Assembly: GCA_903860195.1 (NCBI GenBank)
Contig: CAIOPO010000153.1
Location: 1-36,834, forward strand
Source: an uncultured Opitutia bacterium
GTDB taxonomy: Bacteria > Verrucomicrobiota > Verrucomicrobiia > Opitutales > UBA953
Length of the DNA: 36,834 nucleotides
Direction: 5' to 3'
Part shown: one piece after another, positions 9,899 to 20,197 of the stretch
Numbering within the stretch: the first letter of the stretch is position 1
Layout: every line of letters begins with the position of its first letter
Program-made: the position numbers and the translations under genes
Notes under the pieces: generated by a model
What the model was told of the DNA's origin: nothing
Database searches by the model: none
The model's input: the letters and a program-made list of their open reading frames with translations, nothing else

Positions 9899-12268
9899 AT
9901 GGCGGCCGAAAGGATCATCCTACCCGACCTCTGGCAGCAGGAGGCCCTGCGGGCGCTCAGACTGGGAAGGGACGTGGTCCTGCAGGCCCCCACGGGCGCG
10001 GGCAAGACCCACGTGTTCGAACTGCTCGTGGAGGGCGGCCACCGGGGGCAGGCGGTGTATACGGTGCCGACCCGGGCGCTGGCCAATGACAAACGGGCCG
10101 AATGGTCAGGCCAGGGCTGGGACGTGGGGATAGCCACCGGCGACCTGAGCGAAAACCTCGGAGCCTCCGTGGTGGTGGCCACGCTAGAGACCCAGCGTCA
10201 GCGCTTCCTGGAGGGACGCGGACCCGACCTGCTGGTGATCGACGAGTTCCAGATGCTGGGAGACCCCCGGCGAGGAGCCGCCTATGAGACGGTGCTGGCG
10301 ATGGCCGGCAAAGGCACGCAACTGCTGCTCATGAGCGGCAGCGTGGGCAACCCTTCAGCGGTGGCCGAATGGCTCCGCTCACTGGGACGCAAGGTGGAGC
10401 TGATCGTGGAGACGGAACGGCCGGTCCCGCTCGAGGAAATCTCCCTGGACGCCCTGGAAGTGGGCGAGACGCCGGGAGCAAGAGGCTCGGTGGCAAGGGC
10501 CGTGGTCAGGGCCGTCCTGGCCGACCTGGGACCGGTGCTGGTGTTCGCCCCGCGGCGCAAGGCAGCGGAACAGTTGGCCGACGCGGTCGCGGCTGGGCTG
10601 CCGATGGGCTGCGGCCCCGAACTTTCGGCGGCGCAAAGATCGTTGGCGGGCGACCGGCTGACGCGTCTGCTGCGACAGGGTGTCGGCCTCCACCACAGCG
10701 GCCTGACCTATTCGCAAAGGGCCGACCTCGTCGAACCCTGGGCCAAATCCGGCCGGCTCAAGGTCGTGGTGGCCACGACGGGCCTGGCTTCCGGCATCAA
10801 TTTCTCGCTCCGCTCCGTGTTGGTCACGGACCGACGCTACATGTCCGAACAGACGGAACGGGAAATACGTCCGGACGAACTGCTGCAGATGTTCGGGCGC
10901 GCAGGCCGACGCGGGCTCGATGAAAGGGGCTATGCGCTGTGGACCGGTGACTCTCCCCGGCTCGGCGAAGCACGCGCGCTGCAGCTCCGTCGGGCGGAAG
11001 GACTCGACTGGCCCGCCTTCCTCTCGCTCATGCGGCGCGCCACGGACCCGATGGCCGCCGCCGAGGGCTTCGCACGCGCGCTCTTCACGAAGGACCCGCC
11101 TGACCTGGCCCTGGACCGTCTGGAGGAACTGGAAGATCCCGGCGCCACGGTGGCCCAGGGGCCCATCAGGAAGATCCGCGAGATCAAAGGGGCTGACGGC
11201 ACTTGGCAGCGGGAACGCCCGATGACCCGCGTGCCGCTTTCGAAGGCGCTCTACCGGGTCAAGGACACGTGGCATCCGGCCCCCACGAAACCCGATTCCA
11301 TCCGCCATCTTCATCACGGCACCCCTTGCAGACTCGGAACGTCGGACGCGGGCGCGACCTACGGCAGAACGGTCACACTGGCCCATTTCCCCTCCGATAG
11401 GAAAGCCGACCGGCTGGTGCCCGCGGAGTGGCTGCTGAAAGGCCTCCGCAAGCTGGACGGAGGTAGAACCCGCAAAAGGGACTGGCGGCTGGAGTCGCTC
11501 GAATCGGAAATCCTTCCCCTGCTCCCCGCCCTCACCGAAGGAGGCGTGGCCCACGGCGGGACCTTCATCGGCAGGGAGAGCGTGCAGGTGAAGCTCGATT
11601 ACTCGGACGTCGTCGTGGAGGCCTTCACGGACGCGTCGGGCGCCGCGCTGCTCAACCCCGAACGTCGCGAGGTCGAGAAGCGGGACATCGTGCTGTCCGA
11701 AGCCCTCGGCGGCGCGACGCTCCATTCAGCACGGGCCGGCCGGCTGTGGCGAAGGCTGGGACTGATCGACCTCAAAGGCCGTCCGACACGTCGAGGTGAG
11801 ATCGCGTCGCTCTTCCTGCACGGGGAAGGCCTGGCCGTCGCGGCCGCGCTCGAGGACGAAGGCTATGACGCCGAGGAACTGGCGTGGGACCTGGCCGAAC
11901 TCCGGGCCGGCGAACGCCTGGGCTCCTCGGGCCGCAACGCCAGCCGACTGGGGGCCCATTGCAGGCTGACCTACCGGTCCCTCACGGCCGAGGGCTATCT
12001 GCGCGACGGACTGCCGCCCGGGTTCGGCGAGGGCTGCGCGGAGACCATGCGCGCCTACGCGCTGCACGGCAAGCTGCCGCCAGCCGGCGAAGACGGCGCC
12101 GGAGCCGGTGACTACGAAAGGGCCGCCCTGGAATGGCGCAGCACCTTGCAGCTGGTGGCGCACGGACCGGACCACCCGTGGGAAAGATGGAGGGCGCTCC
12201 GGCGCGCCGCTTACGACGTGCTGCTGCTCCTCGGCGCGTCCACGCGCACGCGCATCAACGCCGGCTGA
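9899..12268 (+). CDS. Ski2/SUV3-like superfamily 2 helicase
   Basis: A 789-residue superfamily 2 helicase. Walker A is APTGAGKT at 30-37 and motif II is VIDEFQML with DEFQ at 115-118. Motif III resembles SGS at 146-148. The second RecA domain carries HHSGLTYSQR and TGLASGINF, and motif VI is QMFGRAGRRG at 330-339. The DEFQML form and the following GDPRRGAAYE resemble the DEIQM box of SUV3 RNA helicases more than classical DEAD or DEVH proteins. About 400 residues beyond the core have no motif I recognise. I chose the ATG at 9899 because homology to helicases begins directly there (an LWQQEALRAL Q-like segment); the open frame continues upstream into antisense of ppc. Whether the substrate is RNA or DNA cannot be told. 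The 3' end overlaps the GDSL esterase gene by 14 bases, tail to tail. Confidence 0.9.
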   Translation: MAAERIILPDLWQQEALRALRLGRDVVLQAPTGAGKTHVFELLVEGGHRGQAVYTVPTRALANDKRAEWSGQGWDVGIATGDLSENLGASVVVATLETQRQRFLEGRGPDLLVIDEFQMLGDPRRGAAYETVLAMAGKGTQLLLMSGSVGNPSAVAEWLRSLGRKVELIVETERPVPLEEISLDALEVGETPGARGSVARAVVRAVLADLGPVLVFAPRRKAAEQLADAVAAGLPMGCGPELSAAQRSLAGDRLTRLLRQGVGLHHSGLTYSQRADLVEPWAKSGRLKVVVATTGLASGINFSLRSVLVTDRRYMSEQTEREIRPDELLQMFGRAGRRGLDERGYALWTGDSPRLGEARALQLRRAEGLDWPAFLSLMRRATDPMAAAEGFARALFTKDPPDLALDRLEELEDPGATVAQGPIRKIREIKGADGTWQRERPMTRVPLSKALYRVKDTWHPAPTKPDSIRHLHHGTPCRLGTSDAGATYGRTVTLAHFPSDRKADRLVPAEWLLKGLRKLDGGRTRKRDWRLESLESEILPLLPALTEGGVAHGGTFIGRESVQVKLDYSDVVVEAFTDASGAALLNPERREVEKRDIVLSEALGGATLHSARAGRLWRRLGLIDLKGRPTRRGEIASLFLHGEGLAVAAALEDEGYDAEELAWDLAELRAGERLGSSGRNASRLGAHCRLTYRSLTAEGYLRDGLPPGFGEGCAETMRAYALHGKLPPAGEDGAGAGDYERAALEWRSTLQLVAHGPDHPWERWRALRRAAYDVLLLLGASTRTRINAG

Positions 12269-12893
12269 GGACGGAGGCCGCGGCCTTCGCCATCTCGGCC
12301 GCTCCCGCCGTGTTGGGGTGCACGCGGTCCGGCAGCATCTCCGGATGCTCAGAGAGCGCGGCGTGCATGTCGATCACGCCGCAGCCGAGCTCCTTGGCCA
12401 GCGCATCGATGCGGGGGATCAGCTTCTGGACGTTCTCCTCGTTGATCCCGAAGTTCCCCCTGCCGGGCACCGGACACGGACGGCAGACGTAGACCTTGGG
12501 CTTCGACGGCAGGTCCTGAAATGATTTCACGAGATCATGGTAGTCGGCCGCGAATTCCTTCTCATGCTTCCAGTTGTGAGGCTTGGTGTCGTTGGTGCCC
12601 AGCATGATGACGACGACGTCCGGCTTCATCGCCAGGGAGTCGCGATACTTCTGCTCGTTCCAGTAGGGGAAGTCGCCCTTGCGCAGCAGGGTGCGCCCGC
12701 TCACGCCGAAATTCGCGACGACATGGCCGTCACCGAGGATCTGCTGGAGCTGCGAGGGGTAGGACTTGCCCCGCTGCGCGCCCACGCCCTGGGTGATGCT
12801 GTCGCCCACGCAGGCCACTTTGACGGGTTGGGAGGCACGGGCCGGCATGACGAGTGAGAGCAGGAGTAAGGCGAGGAGACGCGACATGGCCAT
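12255..12893 (-). CDS. Secreted SGNH/GDSL-family esterase
   Basis: A 212-residue SGNH hydrolase. Block I is GDSITQG with the nucleophile Ser32, block II is NFGVSGRT with the oxyanion Gly, block III is GTND with Asn101, and block V is DRVHP with Asp189 and His192, so all four catalytic blocks are intact. The N-terminus (a short basic start, then LLALLLLSLVMPARA) is a signal peptide with a likely cut after ARA at about residue 20, placing the enzyme in the periplasm or outside. The family removes acyl or acetyl groups from sugars or lipids; the substrate here is unknown. The ATGs at residues 1 and 3 are both possible. It stands alone, convergent with the helicase gene. Confidence 0.9.
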   Translation of the reverse strand: MAMSRLLALLLLSLVMPARASQPVKVACVGDSITQGVGAQRGKSYPSQLQQILGDGHVVANFGVSGRTLLRKGDFPYWNEQKYRDSLAMKPDVVVIMLGTNDTKPHNWKHEKEFAADYHDLVKSFQDLPSKPKVYVCRPCPVPGRGNFGINEENVQKLIPRIDALAKELGCGVIDMHAALSEHPEMLPDRVHPNTAGAAEMAKAAASVLSRR

Positions 12894-12975
12894 GAATAAG
12901 CCCGAAAGGGCCCGCTTTCCAAGGCCTTAAGAGATTTCTGCTCGCAGGTCGCCCCGGTACGGGCCATTGAGGAGG

Positions 12976-13340
12976 GACAGTCGTACACGCGCGTCCGCAC
13001 GGAGCGATCCGTGAGGAAAGTCCGGACACCACAGGGCAGGATTCCCGTCGCAAGCCGGGGCACGACGAAAGTCGTGACGGAAAGTGCCACAGAGAACAGA
13101 CCGCCCCGCAAGGGGTAAGGGTGAAAAGGTGGGGTAAGAGCCCACCGCTCCGAGGGCGACCGAGGAGGCAAGGCAAACCCAATCCGGTGCAAGACAAACA
13201 GGGGCCGTCATCAGGCCGCCCGCCGAGGACCCGGGTTGTCGCACCGCCGCAAGGCGGGTCCGCAAGGTCAGAGAAATGGACGCGCAGGGGGTCGGTGAGA
13301 GCCGCCCCGGACAGAATCCGGCTTACAGTGCGCGACTCAA
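12976..13340 (+). ncRNA. rnpB: RNase P RNA, bacterial type A
   Basis: This is the catalytic RNA of ribonuclease P, which trims tRNA 5' leaders. The universal P4-region sequences are present: GAGGAAAGTCCGG at 13013-13025 and ACAGAATCCGGCTTAC at 13311-13326. In between lie the ACAGAG...ACCGCC segment near 13089 and the GGGTGAAAAGGTGGGGTAAG segment near 13120. The ends can be paired as helix P1: AGTCGTACAC at 12979-12988 with GTGCGCGACT at 13328-13337, with one mismatch. The exact 5' and 3' ends are uncertain by a few bases. A strong terminator follows. Open reading frames crossing this region on both strands are spurious. Confidence 0.95.
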
Positions 13341-13344
13341 AGAC

Positions 13345-13374
13345 GAAGGGCCGGGCGGAGACGCCCGGCCCTTC
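13345..13374. terminator. Bidirectional terminator shared by rnpB and gltA
   Basis: GAAGGGCCGGGCG (13345-13357) pairs perfectly with CGCCCGGCCCTTC (13362-13374) around a four-base GAGA loop. It lies just after rnpB and 20 bases beyond the gltA stop codon on the other strand, so one hairpin can serve both convergent transcripts. The T-run is weak (CCCCTTC) on the plus side. Confidence 0.85.
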
Positions 13375-13393
13375 CCCTTCTGCCGTCGCAGAA

Positions 13394-14692
<1,299 letters not shown>

Positions 14693-14725
14693 GGCGGGGA
14701 GTTCCGCCAGGACGCAGGGCTGCCC

Positions 14726-15370
14726 TCAGCGGACGGCCAAAGTCACGAAGTTCCGGTACAGTTGCAAGCCTTTGGCCTGACTTTTCTCCGGATGGAACTG
14801 GACCGCGAACACCCTGCCCTTCCGGACGCCGCTGACAAACCTTCCGTCGTAATCGGTCTCGCACCAGATGAGCGACGGATCGGTGTCGGGCACACGGTAG
14901 CTGTGCACGAAGTAAAAGGGCTCGCCGGCGACGCGCAGGCCCTCGGTCAGGGGGGCGCCGGGCCTGAATACGGCCTCGTTCCAGCCCATGTGAGGGATGC
15001 GCAGCCCCGGCCGGGAGGTGAAGCGCACGACCTGCCCGGGGAACACCCCGAGGCCGCGACGGTCACCCTCCTCCGAGCGTTCGAAAAGCGCCTGGAGGCC
15101 CAGGCAGACCCCCAGGAACGGGCGGTCCTCACGGATCCAGGCACGCAGGAAGGCGTCGAAACCGGTCCGCCCCAGGCAGTCCATGCAATCGGCGATGGCC
15201 CCCTGCCCCGGGAACACCACGGCGTCAGCTCCTTCGGCCTGCGCCGGGGCCGAGGCGAGGAAAGGATCAGCGCCGACGGCGGACAGGGCCCGGGCGACGC
15301 TGCGCAGGTTCCCCATGCCGTAATCGATGACGGCCACGCGGGGGCGGCGCTGTGCGTCGCTTCCGCTCAC
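14726..15370 (-). CDS. hisH: Imidazole glycerol phosphate synthase, glutamine amidotransferase subunit
   Basis: HisH hydrolyses glutamine and channels ammonia to HisF in histidine and AICAR synthesis. The protein is 214 residues. The class-I amidotransferase triad is visible: Cys89 in FLGVCLGLQ, and His193 and Glu195 in QFHPEKSQ. The family N-terminal VAVIDYGMGNLRSV is at 12-25. I use the GTG at 15370, which lies one base after the hisB stop codon, so the two are likely translationally coupled. The partner hisF is not in this window. Confidence 0.96.
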   Translation of the reverse strand: MSGSDAQRRPRVAVIDYGMGNLRSVARALSAVGADPFLASAPAQAEGADAVVFPGQGAIADCMDCLGRTGFDAFLRAWIREDRPFLGVCLGLQALFERSEEGDRRGLGVFPGQVVRFTSRPGLRIPHMGWNEAVFRPGAPLTEGLRVAGEPFYFVHSYRVPDTDPSLIWCETDYDGRFVSGVRKGRVFAVQFHPEKSQAKGLQLYRNFVTLAVR

Positions 15371-15371
15371 G

Positions 15372-15974
15372 TCAGGCCAGCGTGCCCTTGGTGCTCGGGA
15401 CGCGGCCTCCCTGACGGGGGTCGGCCTCGACCGCCTGCCTCAGGGACCTGGCGAAGGCCTTGTAGAGCGCTTCGGCGACATGGTGAGGCTCCTCTCCGTA
15501 CTCCAGACGCAGGTGGAGGTTGCAACCGAGGGCGTTGGCCAGTCCCTGGAAGAACTCGCGGACGAGGGCGATGTTGAAGTCCTTCACCATGTAGTTGGTG
15601 ACTTCGACCTGATAGACGAGCATCGGACGGTTGCTGAGGTCGACGGCGCAGCGAGCCAGGGTCTCATCCATGGGAAGGATGAAGAAGCCGTAGCGGCGGA
15701 TGCCCGCCTTGTCGCCGAGCGCCTGCTTGATGGCCTGACCGAGGACGATGCCGACGTCCTCGACGGTGTGGTGATAGTCGACGTCGGTGTCGCCGTCGGC
15801 CTTGACCTTGAGGTCCACCATCGAATGGCGGGCCAGGAGGGTGAGCATGTGGTCGAAGAAGGCCACGCCGGTGGAGATTTCCGACACGCCGGTGCCGTCC
15901 AAGTCCACCTCAAGGGCGATCTTGGTCTCCGCGGTGTCACGGCGGATGCTGGCCTTGCGGGACCCTGCGCTCAT
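15372..15974 (-). CDS. hisB: Imidazoleglycerol-phosphate dehydratase
   Basis: A 200-residue monofunctional IGP dehydratase (sixth step of histidine synthesis) without the fused phosphatase of enteric HisB. Mn-binding motifs are FFDHML at 39-44, HHTVED at 68-73, and a second HHVAE near residue 165. The absence of the phosphatase half means a separate histidinol-phosphatase is needed; the inositol-monophosphatase-like gene at 5748 is one speculative candidate. It starts 31 bases after hisC stops and is followed by hisH after one base. Confidence 0.96.
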   Translation of the reverse strand: MSAGSRKASIRRDTAETKIALEVDLDGTGVSEISTGVAFFDHMLTLLARHSMVDLKVKADGDTDVDYHHTVEDVGIVLGQAIKQALGDKAGIRRYGFFILPMDETLARCAVDLSNRPMLVYQVEVTNYMVKDFNIALVREFFQGLANALGCNLHLRLEYGEEPHHVAEALYKAFARSLRQAVEADPRQGGRVPSTKGTLA

Positions 15975-16005
15975 GCAGCCAAAATCCCCGCTGCAGGTTC
16001 CGATG

Positions 16006-17103
16006 TCAACCCTCGGCCGACCACTCGCGGGCCGCGGCCAGGAAGGCGTCGGCCTCGGCGTCCGTGCCGACGCTCACCCGGAGGCACCGCTCGGTGAGCC
16101 TGTGTCCCGGGAAACGGCGGACGAGGATGCGACGCGACTTGAGGAACTCGAACGCGTGCGCGGAGGTCTCCGACGAGGCGGGACGGCGTGCGGAAGCGGG
16201 CTCGGCGAGGATGAAGTTGCCGTGCGGCGGCACGCACCGCCAGCCGATCGCCGTCAAGGCGGCCACCATCCTCGCCCGCGTGCCGTTGACGCTGGCGACG
16301 GTGCGACGAAGCCAGGCGTCGTCCAGCAGCGCGGCCGCCGCCGCGGCCTGGGCCACGCGGTCGAGATTGTAACTGTCACGCACACGATGCAGCACGGAGG
16401 CGACCTCTTCGGGGCAGAGCGCATAGCCCGCCCGGAGGCCGGCCAAGGCGTGCCCCTTGGAAAGGGTGCGGGTGACCACGACGTTGGGAAGGTCACGCGC
16501 CAGGCTCACGCAGTCGTCGTCGGAAAAAGCGGCATAGGCCTCGTCGACGACCAGGAGCCCCGGAAACCGGCCCGCCAGCGCCGCGATGCGGGCGGAGGTG
16601 AAACTCACGCCGAGGGGCGCATTGGGATTGGTGAGGAAGAAGACGGCGGCTCCGCAGTCCGCGACGCGCGCGTCGTCGAAGTCCAGGTCATCCGAAATCG
16701 GGACCTTGATCACCGCGGCGCCCTGCGCCGCCGCCAGCACGGGATACAGCGAGTAGCTCGGGTCAAGCATGCCGACGGGACGCCCCGGGCCCGCATAGGC
16801 GCGGATGAGAAGGTTGAGGAGGTCGTCCGAACCGTTCCCGGCCACCACGCGGCCGGCCGGAAAGTCATGCGCCTTCGCGGCGGCCTCGCGCAGAGGCGAG
16901 GCGTCAGGCGAAGGATACAGCCGGAGAAGGGATCCGGCATCGCCCGCCGCCGTCCGCAGGGCCTCGATGGCGGCAGGACTGGGCGGATAGGGGTTCTCGT
17001 TGGTGTTCAGCTTCACCCAGCCTCCGCCCTGCGGCTGCTCACCGGGGACGTAGGCGGACATGGCCGCCACATGGGGATTGGGCTCGGGCGAAGGGCGCTT
17101 CAT
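16006..17103 (-). CDS. hisC: Histidinol-phosphate aminotransferase
   Basis: A 365-residue PLP-dependent fold-type I aminotransferase converting imidazole acetol phosphate to histidinol phosphate. Visible features are [13 protein letters not shown] at 31-43, NPNAP at 159-163, DEAY at 187-190 and the PLP lysine Lys216 in [15 protein letters not shown], with a substrate-binding Arg near the C-terminus (RCLRVSVGT). It fits HisC best because of the [10 protein letters not shown] start and the his neighbours, though some HisC homologues act on phenylalanine or tyrosine. Its ATG overlaps the ptsI stop codon in an ATGA arrangement, an unusual coupling of a PTS enzyme with histidine synthesis. Confidence 0.92.
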   Translation of the reverse strand: MKRPSPEPNPHVAAMSAYVPGEQPQGGGWVKLNTNENPYPPSPAAIEALRTAAGDAGSLLRLYPSPDASPLREAAAKAHDFPAGRVVAGNGSDDLLNLLIRAYAGPGRPVGMLDPSYSLYPVLAAAQGAAVIKVPISDDLDFDDARVADCGAAVFFLTNPNAPLGVSFTSARIAALAGRFPGLLVVDEAYAAFSDDDCVSLARDLPNVVVTRTLSKGHALAGLRAGYALCPEEVASVLHRVRDSYNLDRVAQAAAAAALLDDAWLRRTVASVNGTRARMVAALTAIGWRCVPPHGNFILAEPASARRPASSETSAHAFEFLKSRRILVRRFPGHRLTERCLRVSVGTDAEADAFLAAAREWSAEG

Positions 17104-18848
17104 CGCGGGCCCAGCTTGGTGTTCACGAAATCCCGCAGCACGGCGCGCGTGCGCGCGGCGTCCGGCGAAGCCAGGACGCGCTGCGCCAAGGCATCAAGCT
17201 CGGGACGCTGGCAGTGGCGCAGCAGGAACCTCACGTCCGGAATGGCGGACGGCGACATGCTCAGCTCGACCGCGCCGAGGGCGAGGAGCAGCGGAGCCCA
17301 TTCGGGATCGCCGCCCAGCTCGCCGCAGACGGACGCCGGAATGCCCGCTCCGCCGGCGGCCGAGAAGATGGCGCGGAGGCTCTGCACCACGGCCGGATGA
17401 CAGGGATCGTAAAGCGAGGCGACCTTCCGGTTGCCACGGTCGACGGCGAGGAGATACTGGACGAGGTCGTTGGTGCCGACGCTGAAGAAGTCGCACTCCC
17501 TGGCCAGTCGTTCCGCGACGGCCACGGCCGAGGGAATCTCAATCATGGCCCCGAGACGCACGCGATGGGCCGGACGCACGCCCTCGGAGGCGAGGCCGGC
17601 CTCGGCCTCACGATAGGCCGCCTTGGCGGCCAGCATCTCCTCGACGCCCGAAATCATGGGGAACATGATGGACACGGGACCGTGCTGGGCGGCGCGGATG
17701 ATCGCGCGCAACTGGGGACGGAACACTTCGGGATGGGCCAGGCAGAGACGCACGGCCCGGAAGCCCATGAAGGGGTTGTCCTCCGGCTCCAGGACGCCCA
17801 GCCGCTTGTCTCCGCCGAGGTCCAGGGTGCGGAAGGTCACGGGCGAGCCCCCGGCCTGCCGGATGACCTCGGAATACTCCCGGTAAAGCTGCTCCTCGGA
17901 CGGCCAGTCATCGATCGTCAGGTAGAGGTTCTCGGTGCGATAGAGACCGACGCCACGGACGTGGAAGCTCCTGACGTCCTCCATGTCCGACGGACCGCCG
18001 ATGTTGGCCCGGAGCTCGAAACGCACGCCGTCCAGGGTGACGTCCTCGAGCCCGACCTCGGACATGATGCGGTCGCGGCGGGTGCGGATGACGAGCTCAC
18101 GCGCCCGGTAGGACTCCAGAGTCTGCGGAGAGGGATTGACGATGACGAGTCCGTCCTCGCCGTCGACCAGCACGAGGTCGGCGTCGGCCACCGCCGCCAT
18201 GAGACCGGTGACGCCCACGACCGAGGGAATGCCCAGCGCACGCGCCATGATGGCCGAATGGCTGGTCCTGCCGCCCTCCTCGGTGACGAAACCGACGATG
18301 CCCGCGGACTCGGCGTGGACGGTGTCACTGGGAGTGAGGTCGCGCGCGACCAGGACTCTGCCGCCGCCGGAAAGGGCGCCGTTCGCAGGACGGGCGCCGA
18401 GGAGATGGTCGAGCACGCGGCCGGTGACGTCACGGATGTCGGCCGCGCGGCCGCGGGTGATCTCCGACTCCATGCTCTCGAACAGGCCGACATAATGCTG
18501 CGCGCTCTCCTTGAAGCAGTACTCGATGTTGCGACGGCTGGAGCGAACCCGTCCCATGACGTCGTCCAGCAGCGCGACATCCTCCAGCACCAGCAGCTGG
18601 GCGTCGAAAATCTGGGCTTCGGCGTCGTTCAGTCGCGCCGCCACTTCGTCGCGCACCTTGATGACGTCGGCACGGGCGGCCGAGATGGCGGCATCCAGGC
18701 GGCGTATCTCGGCCTCCGGATCCTGGTTCTCGAGGCAGGGCACCAACGCCATGCCCCGGAACAGCACGTAGGCCGGCCCCCGCGCCACCCCTGCGGAAGA
18801 CGCGATGCCGGTGAGCCGGACCTCGGACCTGTGGCTTTCGGCCTGCAT
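17100..18848 (-). CDS. ptsI: Phosphoenolpyruvate-protein phosphotransferase (PTS enzyme I)
   Basis: Enzyme I takes phosphate from PEP and passes it to HPr, starting the PTS cascade in the cytoplasm. The 582-residue protein has the phosphohistidine site GGRTSHSAIMAR with His197. The PEP-binding barrel shows FRTLDLGGDKR, FFSVGTNDLVQYLLAVDR and the C-terminal ASVCGELGGDP loop with its catalytic Cys. There is no N-terminal GAF domain, so this is the sugar-PTS type rather than PtsP. No HPr or enzyme II gene is in the window, so the partner lies elsewhere. It is first in the ptsI-hisC-hisB-hisH-gltA run and lies 42 bases after the membrane regulator gene, so read-through from the sigma operon is possible. 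Confidence 0.95.
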   Translation of the reverse strand: MQAESHRSEVRLTGIASSAGVARGPAYVLFRGMALVPCLENQDPEAEIRRLDAAISAARADVIKVRDEVAARLNDAEAQIFDAQLLVLEDVALLDDVMGRVRSSRRNIEYCFKESAQHYVGLFESMESEITRGRAADIRDVTGRVLDHLLGARPANGALSGGGRVLVARDLTPSDTVHAESAGIVGFVTEEGGRTSHSAIMARALGIPSVVGVTGLMAAVADADLVLVDGEDGLVIVNPSPQTLESYRARELVIRTRRDRIMSEVGLEDVTLDGVRFELRANIGGPSDMEDVRSFHVRGVGLYRTENLYLTIDDWPSEEQLYREYSEVIRQAGGSPVTFRTLDLGGDKRLGVLEPEDNPFMGFRAVRLCLAHPEVFRPQLRAIIRAAQHGPVSIMFPMISGVEEMLAAKAAYREAEAGLASEGVRPAHRVRLGAMIEIPSAVAVAERLARECDFFSVGTNDLVQYLLAVDRGNRKVASLYDPCHPAVVQSLRAIFSAAGGAGIPASVCGELGGDPEWAPLLLALGAVELSMSPSAIPDVRFLLRHCQRPELDALAQRVLASPDAARTRAVLRDFVNTKLGPR

Positions 18849-18890
18849 GCGAGGGTCAGTTCACCCCCGCAGGAAAGCGGAGGCAAGGCC

Positions 18891-19598
18891 TTATGCCTCG
18901 CCCTGCCCTGACTCCAGGAGCTCGTCCAGACCGGCCTCAGGGAGGGGCGAGGGCATGGGCATGGGGGGAGCGGACAGGTCGAAGGCGTCGGAGGTCAGAG
19001 GCAGATCGGGCTCATCCGGGGAGACGGACAAGGGGTAGTCTGGCTCGTCGCCGGAACCCACGGCCGATTCGACGTAGAACATCAGGCCGGAATATTCGGC
19101 AGGCACCGTGACGCGGAGCTCCACGAACACCAGCAGGAGCAGGCAGAGGTGGGCCGAAGCGCGGCCGAAACGCTGGGCGAAGGCGCTGAGCGAACGCAGC
19201 GCCTGCGCGACGCCGGCCTGCTGCCGGGAACGGAGATAGGCGGTCTGCGCCCGATGCAGGCGCATGCGCGACTGGAAGCGGGACCTCAGGTCGGCGGAGA
19301 CGCGGATCGCGTCACGGAGCCGGATGACCTGCGAACGGGTGGCCACTCCGTCGAGATAGGCGTAGGAGAGCTGGTCGAATTCGGCCAGCCCGGGAAGGTC
19401 GTTCTCACGGATCACGGCCTCGGCGGCCTCACGACTGGCCATGCCACGCTGCGCCCTGCGCAGGCGGACGCGCGCGCGGAACAGTTCCTTGCTCTTCGGG
19501 GAGGAGGCGACGAAGCCGCGCAGGACCTGCATGTCCTCCGGAGAGGCCGAGCCGTCCACGTAACGGACGATGAGGGACTCGATTTCGATCGGACTCAC
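18891..19598 (-). CDS. Membrane-anchored putative anti-sigma regulator with a duplicated N-terminal domain
   Basis: The 235-residue protein starts at a GTG whose last three bases with the next A form the sigma gene stop (GTGA overlap), so the two are translationally coupled. Upstream in-frame codons lie inside the sigma gene and are not used. The N-terminal half holds two similar units, residues 8-50 (YVDGSAS...RARVRLRRAQ) and 77-118 (YLDGVAT...QSRMRLHRAQ), both resembling the cytoplasmic helical domain of FecR/anti-sigma proteins. No HxxxCxxC zinc motif is present. A short hydrophobic segment at about 147-162 probably spans the membrane. The acidic, proline-rich tail (residues 180-235) would then be outside. 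The anti-sigma role is inferred from gene order and domain look. Confidence 0.72.
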   Translation of the reverse strand: MSPIEIESLIVRYVDGSASPEDMQVLRGFVASSPKSKELFRARVRLRRAQRGMASREAAEAVIRENDLPGLAEFDQLSYAYLDGVATRSQVIRLRDAIRVSADLRSRFQSRMRLHRAQTAYLRSRQQAGVAQALRSLSAFAQRFGRASAHLCLLLLVFVELRVTVPAEYSGLMFYVESAVGSGDEPDYPLSVSPDEPDLPLTSDAFDLSAPPMPMPSPLPEAGLDELLESGQGEA

Positions 19599-20185
19599 TG
19601 CCTGAACTCCCCTCCCATGAGGTCGCGCAAGGCCTCGCGCGCCCGGTTGATGCGGCTCTTGACCGTGCCGATGGAAAGGCCGAGTTCTTCGGCGATCTCC
19701 TCGTAGGACAGGTTCTGCACGTTCCGCATCGTGAGAATCTGAGCATGCTCGGGCTTCAATTGTTCCATGCATTCGGCCACTTTGCGGACGAACTCATTGT
19801 GCTGGGCCTCTCCGCCCGGACCGTGGGAGCCGTCCGAGAGGATGTCGTGCAGGGTGGCGCCAGGGTCATCCCCCAGGTCGGCGTCCAAGGACATCGACTG
19901 GTCACGCTTGCGACGCCGCCAATACCAGTAGCGGTTACGAGCGAGATTGGTGCCTATCTGGTGAATCCAGGTCGAAAAGGTGGCCGTACCGCGGAAGGAG
20001 GCGAGCACCCGGTGCGCCCGAATGAAGGTGTCCTGAGTGATTTCCTCGGCGTCCTGACGGTTCCGAAGCAGGGAAAAGACCTTCGCGAAAATCCTTCCCT
20101 GATACTTCAGCACAAGCTCGTTGTAGGCGGAAAGGTCGCCCTTTCTGGCCCGGTCGAGCGCGGACTGGTCGGCTTCGGACTCCAT
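19595..20185 (-). CDS. ECF-family RNA polymerase sigma factor
   Basis: A 196-residue extracytoplasmic-function sigma factor. Region 2 is visible from YNELVLKYQGRIFAKVF through AEEITQDTFIRAHRVL and FRGTATFSTWIHQIGTNLARN, and region 4 as LKPEHAQILTMRNVQNLSYEEIAEELGLS...VKSRINRAREALRDLM. Sigma region 3 is absent, as expected for ECF factors. I choose the ATG at 20185 (MESEADQSAL); an ATG at 20275 in frame would add 30 residues with no family match. Its stop overlaps the regulator gene by four bases. It is divergent from the four-gene GTPase operon, with only 89 bases between starts, which makes that operon an obvious candidate target. Membership of a particular ECF group cannot be assigned by eye. 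Confidence 0.93.
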   Translation of the reverse strand: MESEADQSALDRARKGDLSAYNELVLKYQGRIFAKVFSLLRNRQDAEEITQDTFIRAHRVLASFRGTATFSTWIHQIGTNLARNRYWYWRRRKRDQSMSLDADLGDDPGATLHDILSDGSHGPGGEAQHNEFVRKVAECMEQLKPEHAQILTMRNVQNLSYEEIAEELGLSIGTVKSRINRAREALRDLMGGEFRQ

Positions 20186-20197
20186 AGGTCGCCTATG
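20183..20197. promoter_or_regulatory. Perfect inverted repeat at the sigma-factor start codon
   Basis: CATAGGTCGCCTATG has 6-bp arms (CATAGG/CCTATG) around TCG. It covers the sigma-gene ATG and the bases just before it. It could be an operator or a translational hairpin, or it may be chance. Confidence 0.35.

Noticed and set aside
17214-18911. Plus-strand open frame of 565 codons antisense to ptsI
   Set aside because: ptsI has all the enzyme I active-site motifs; the opposite strand has none and is a codon-bias shadow.
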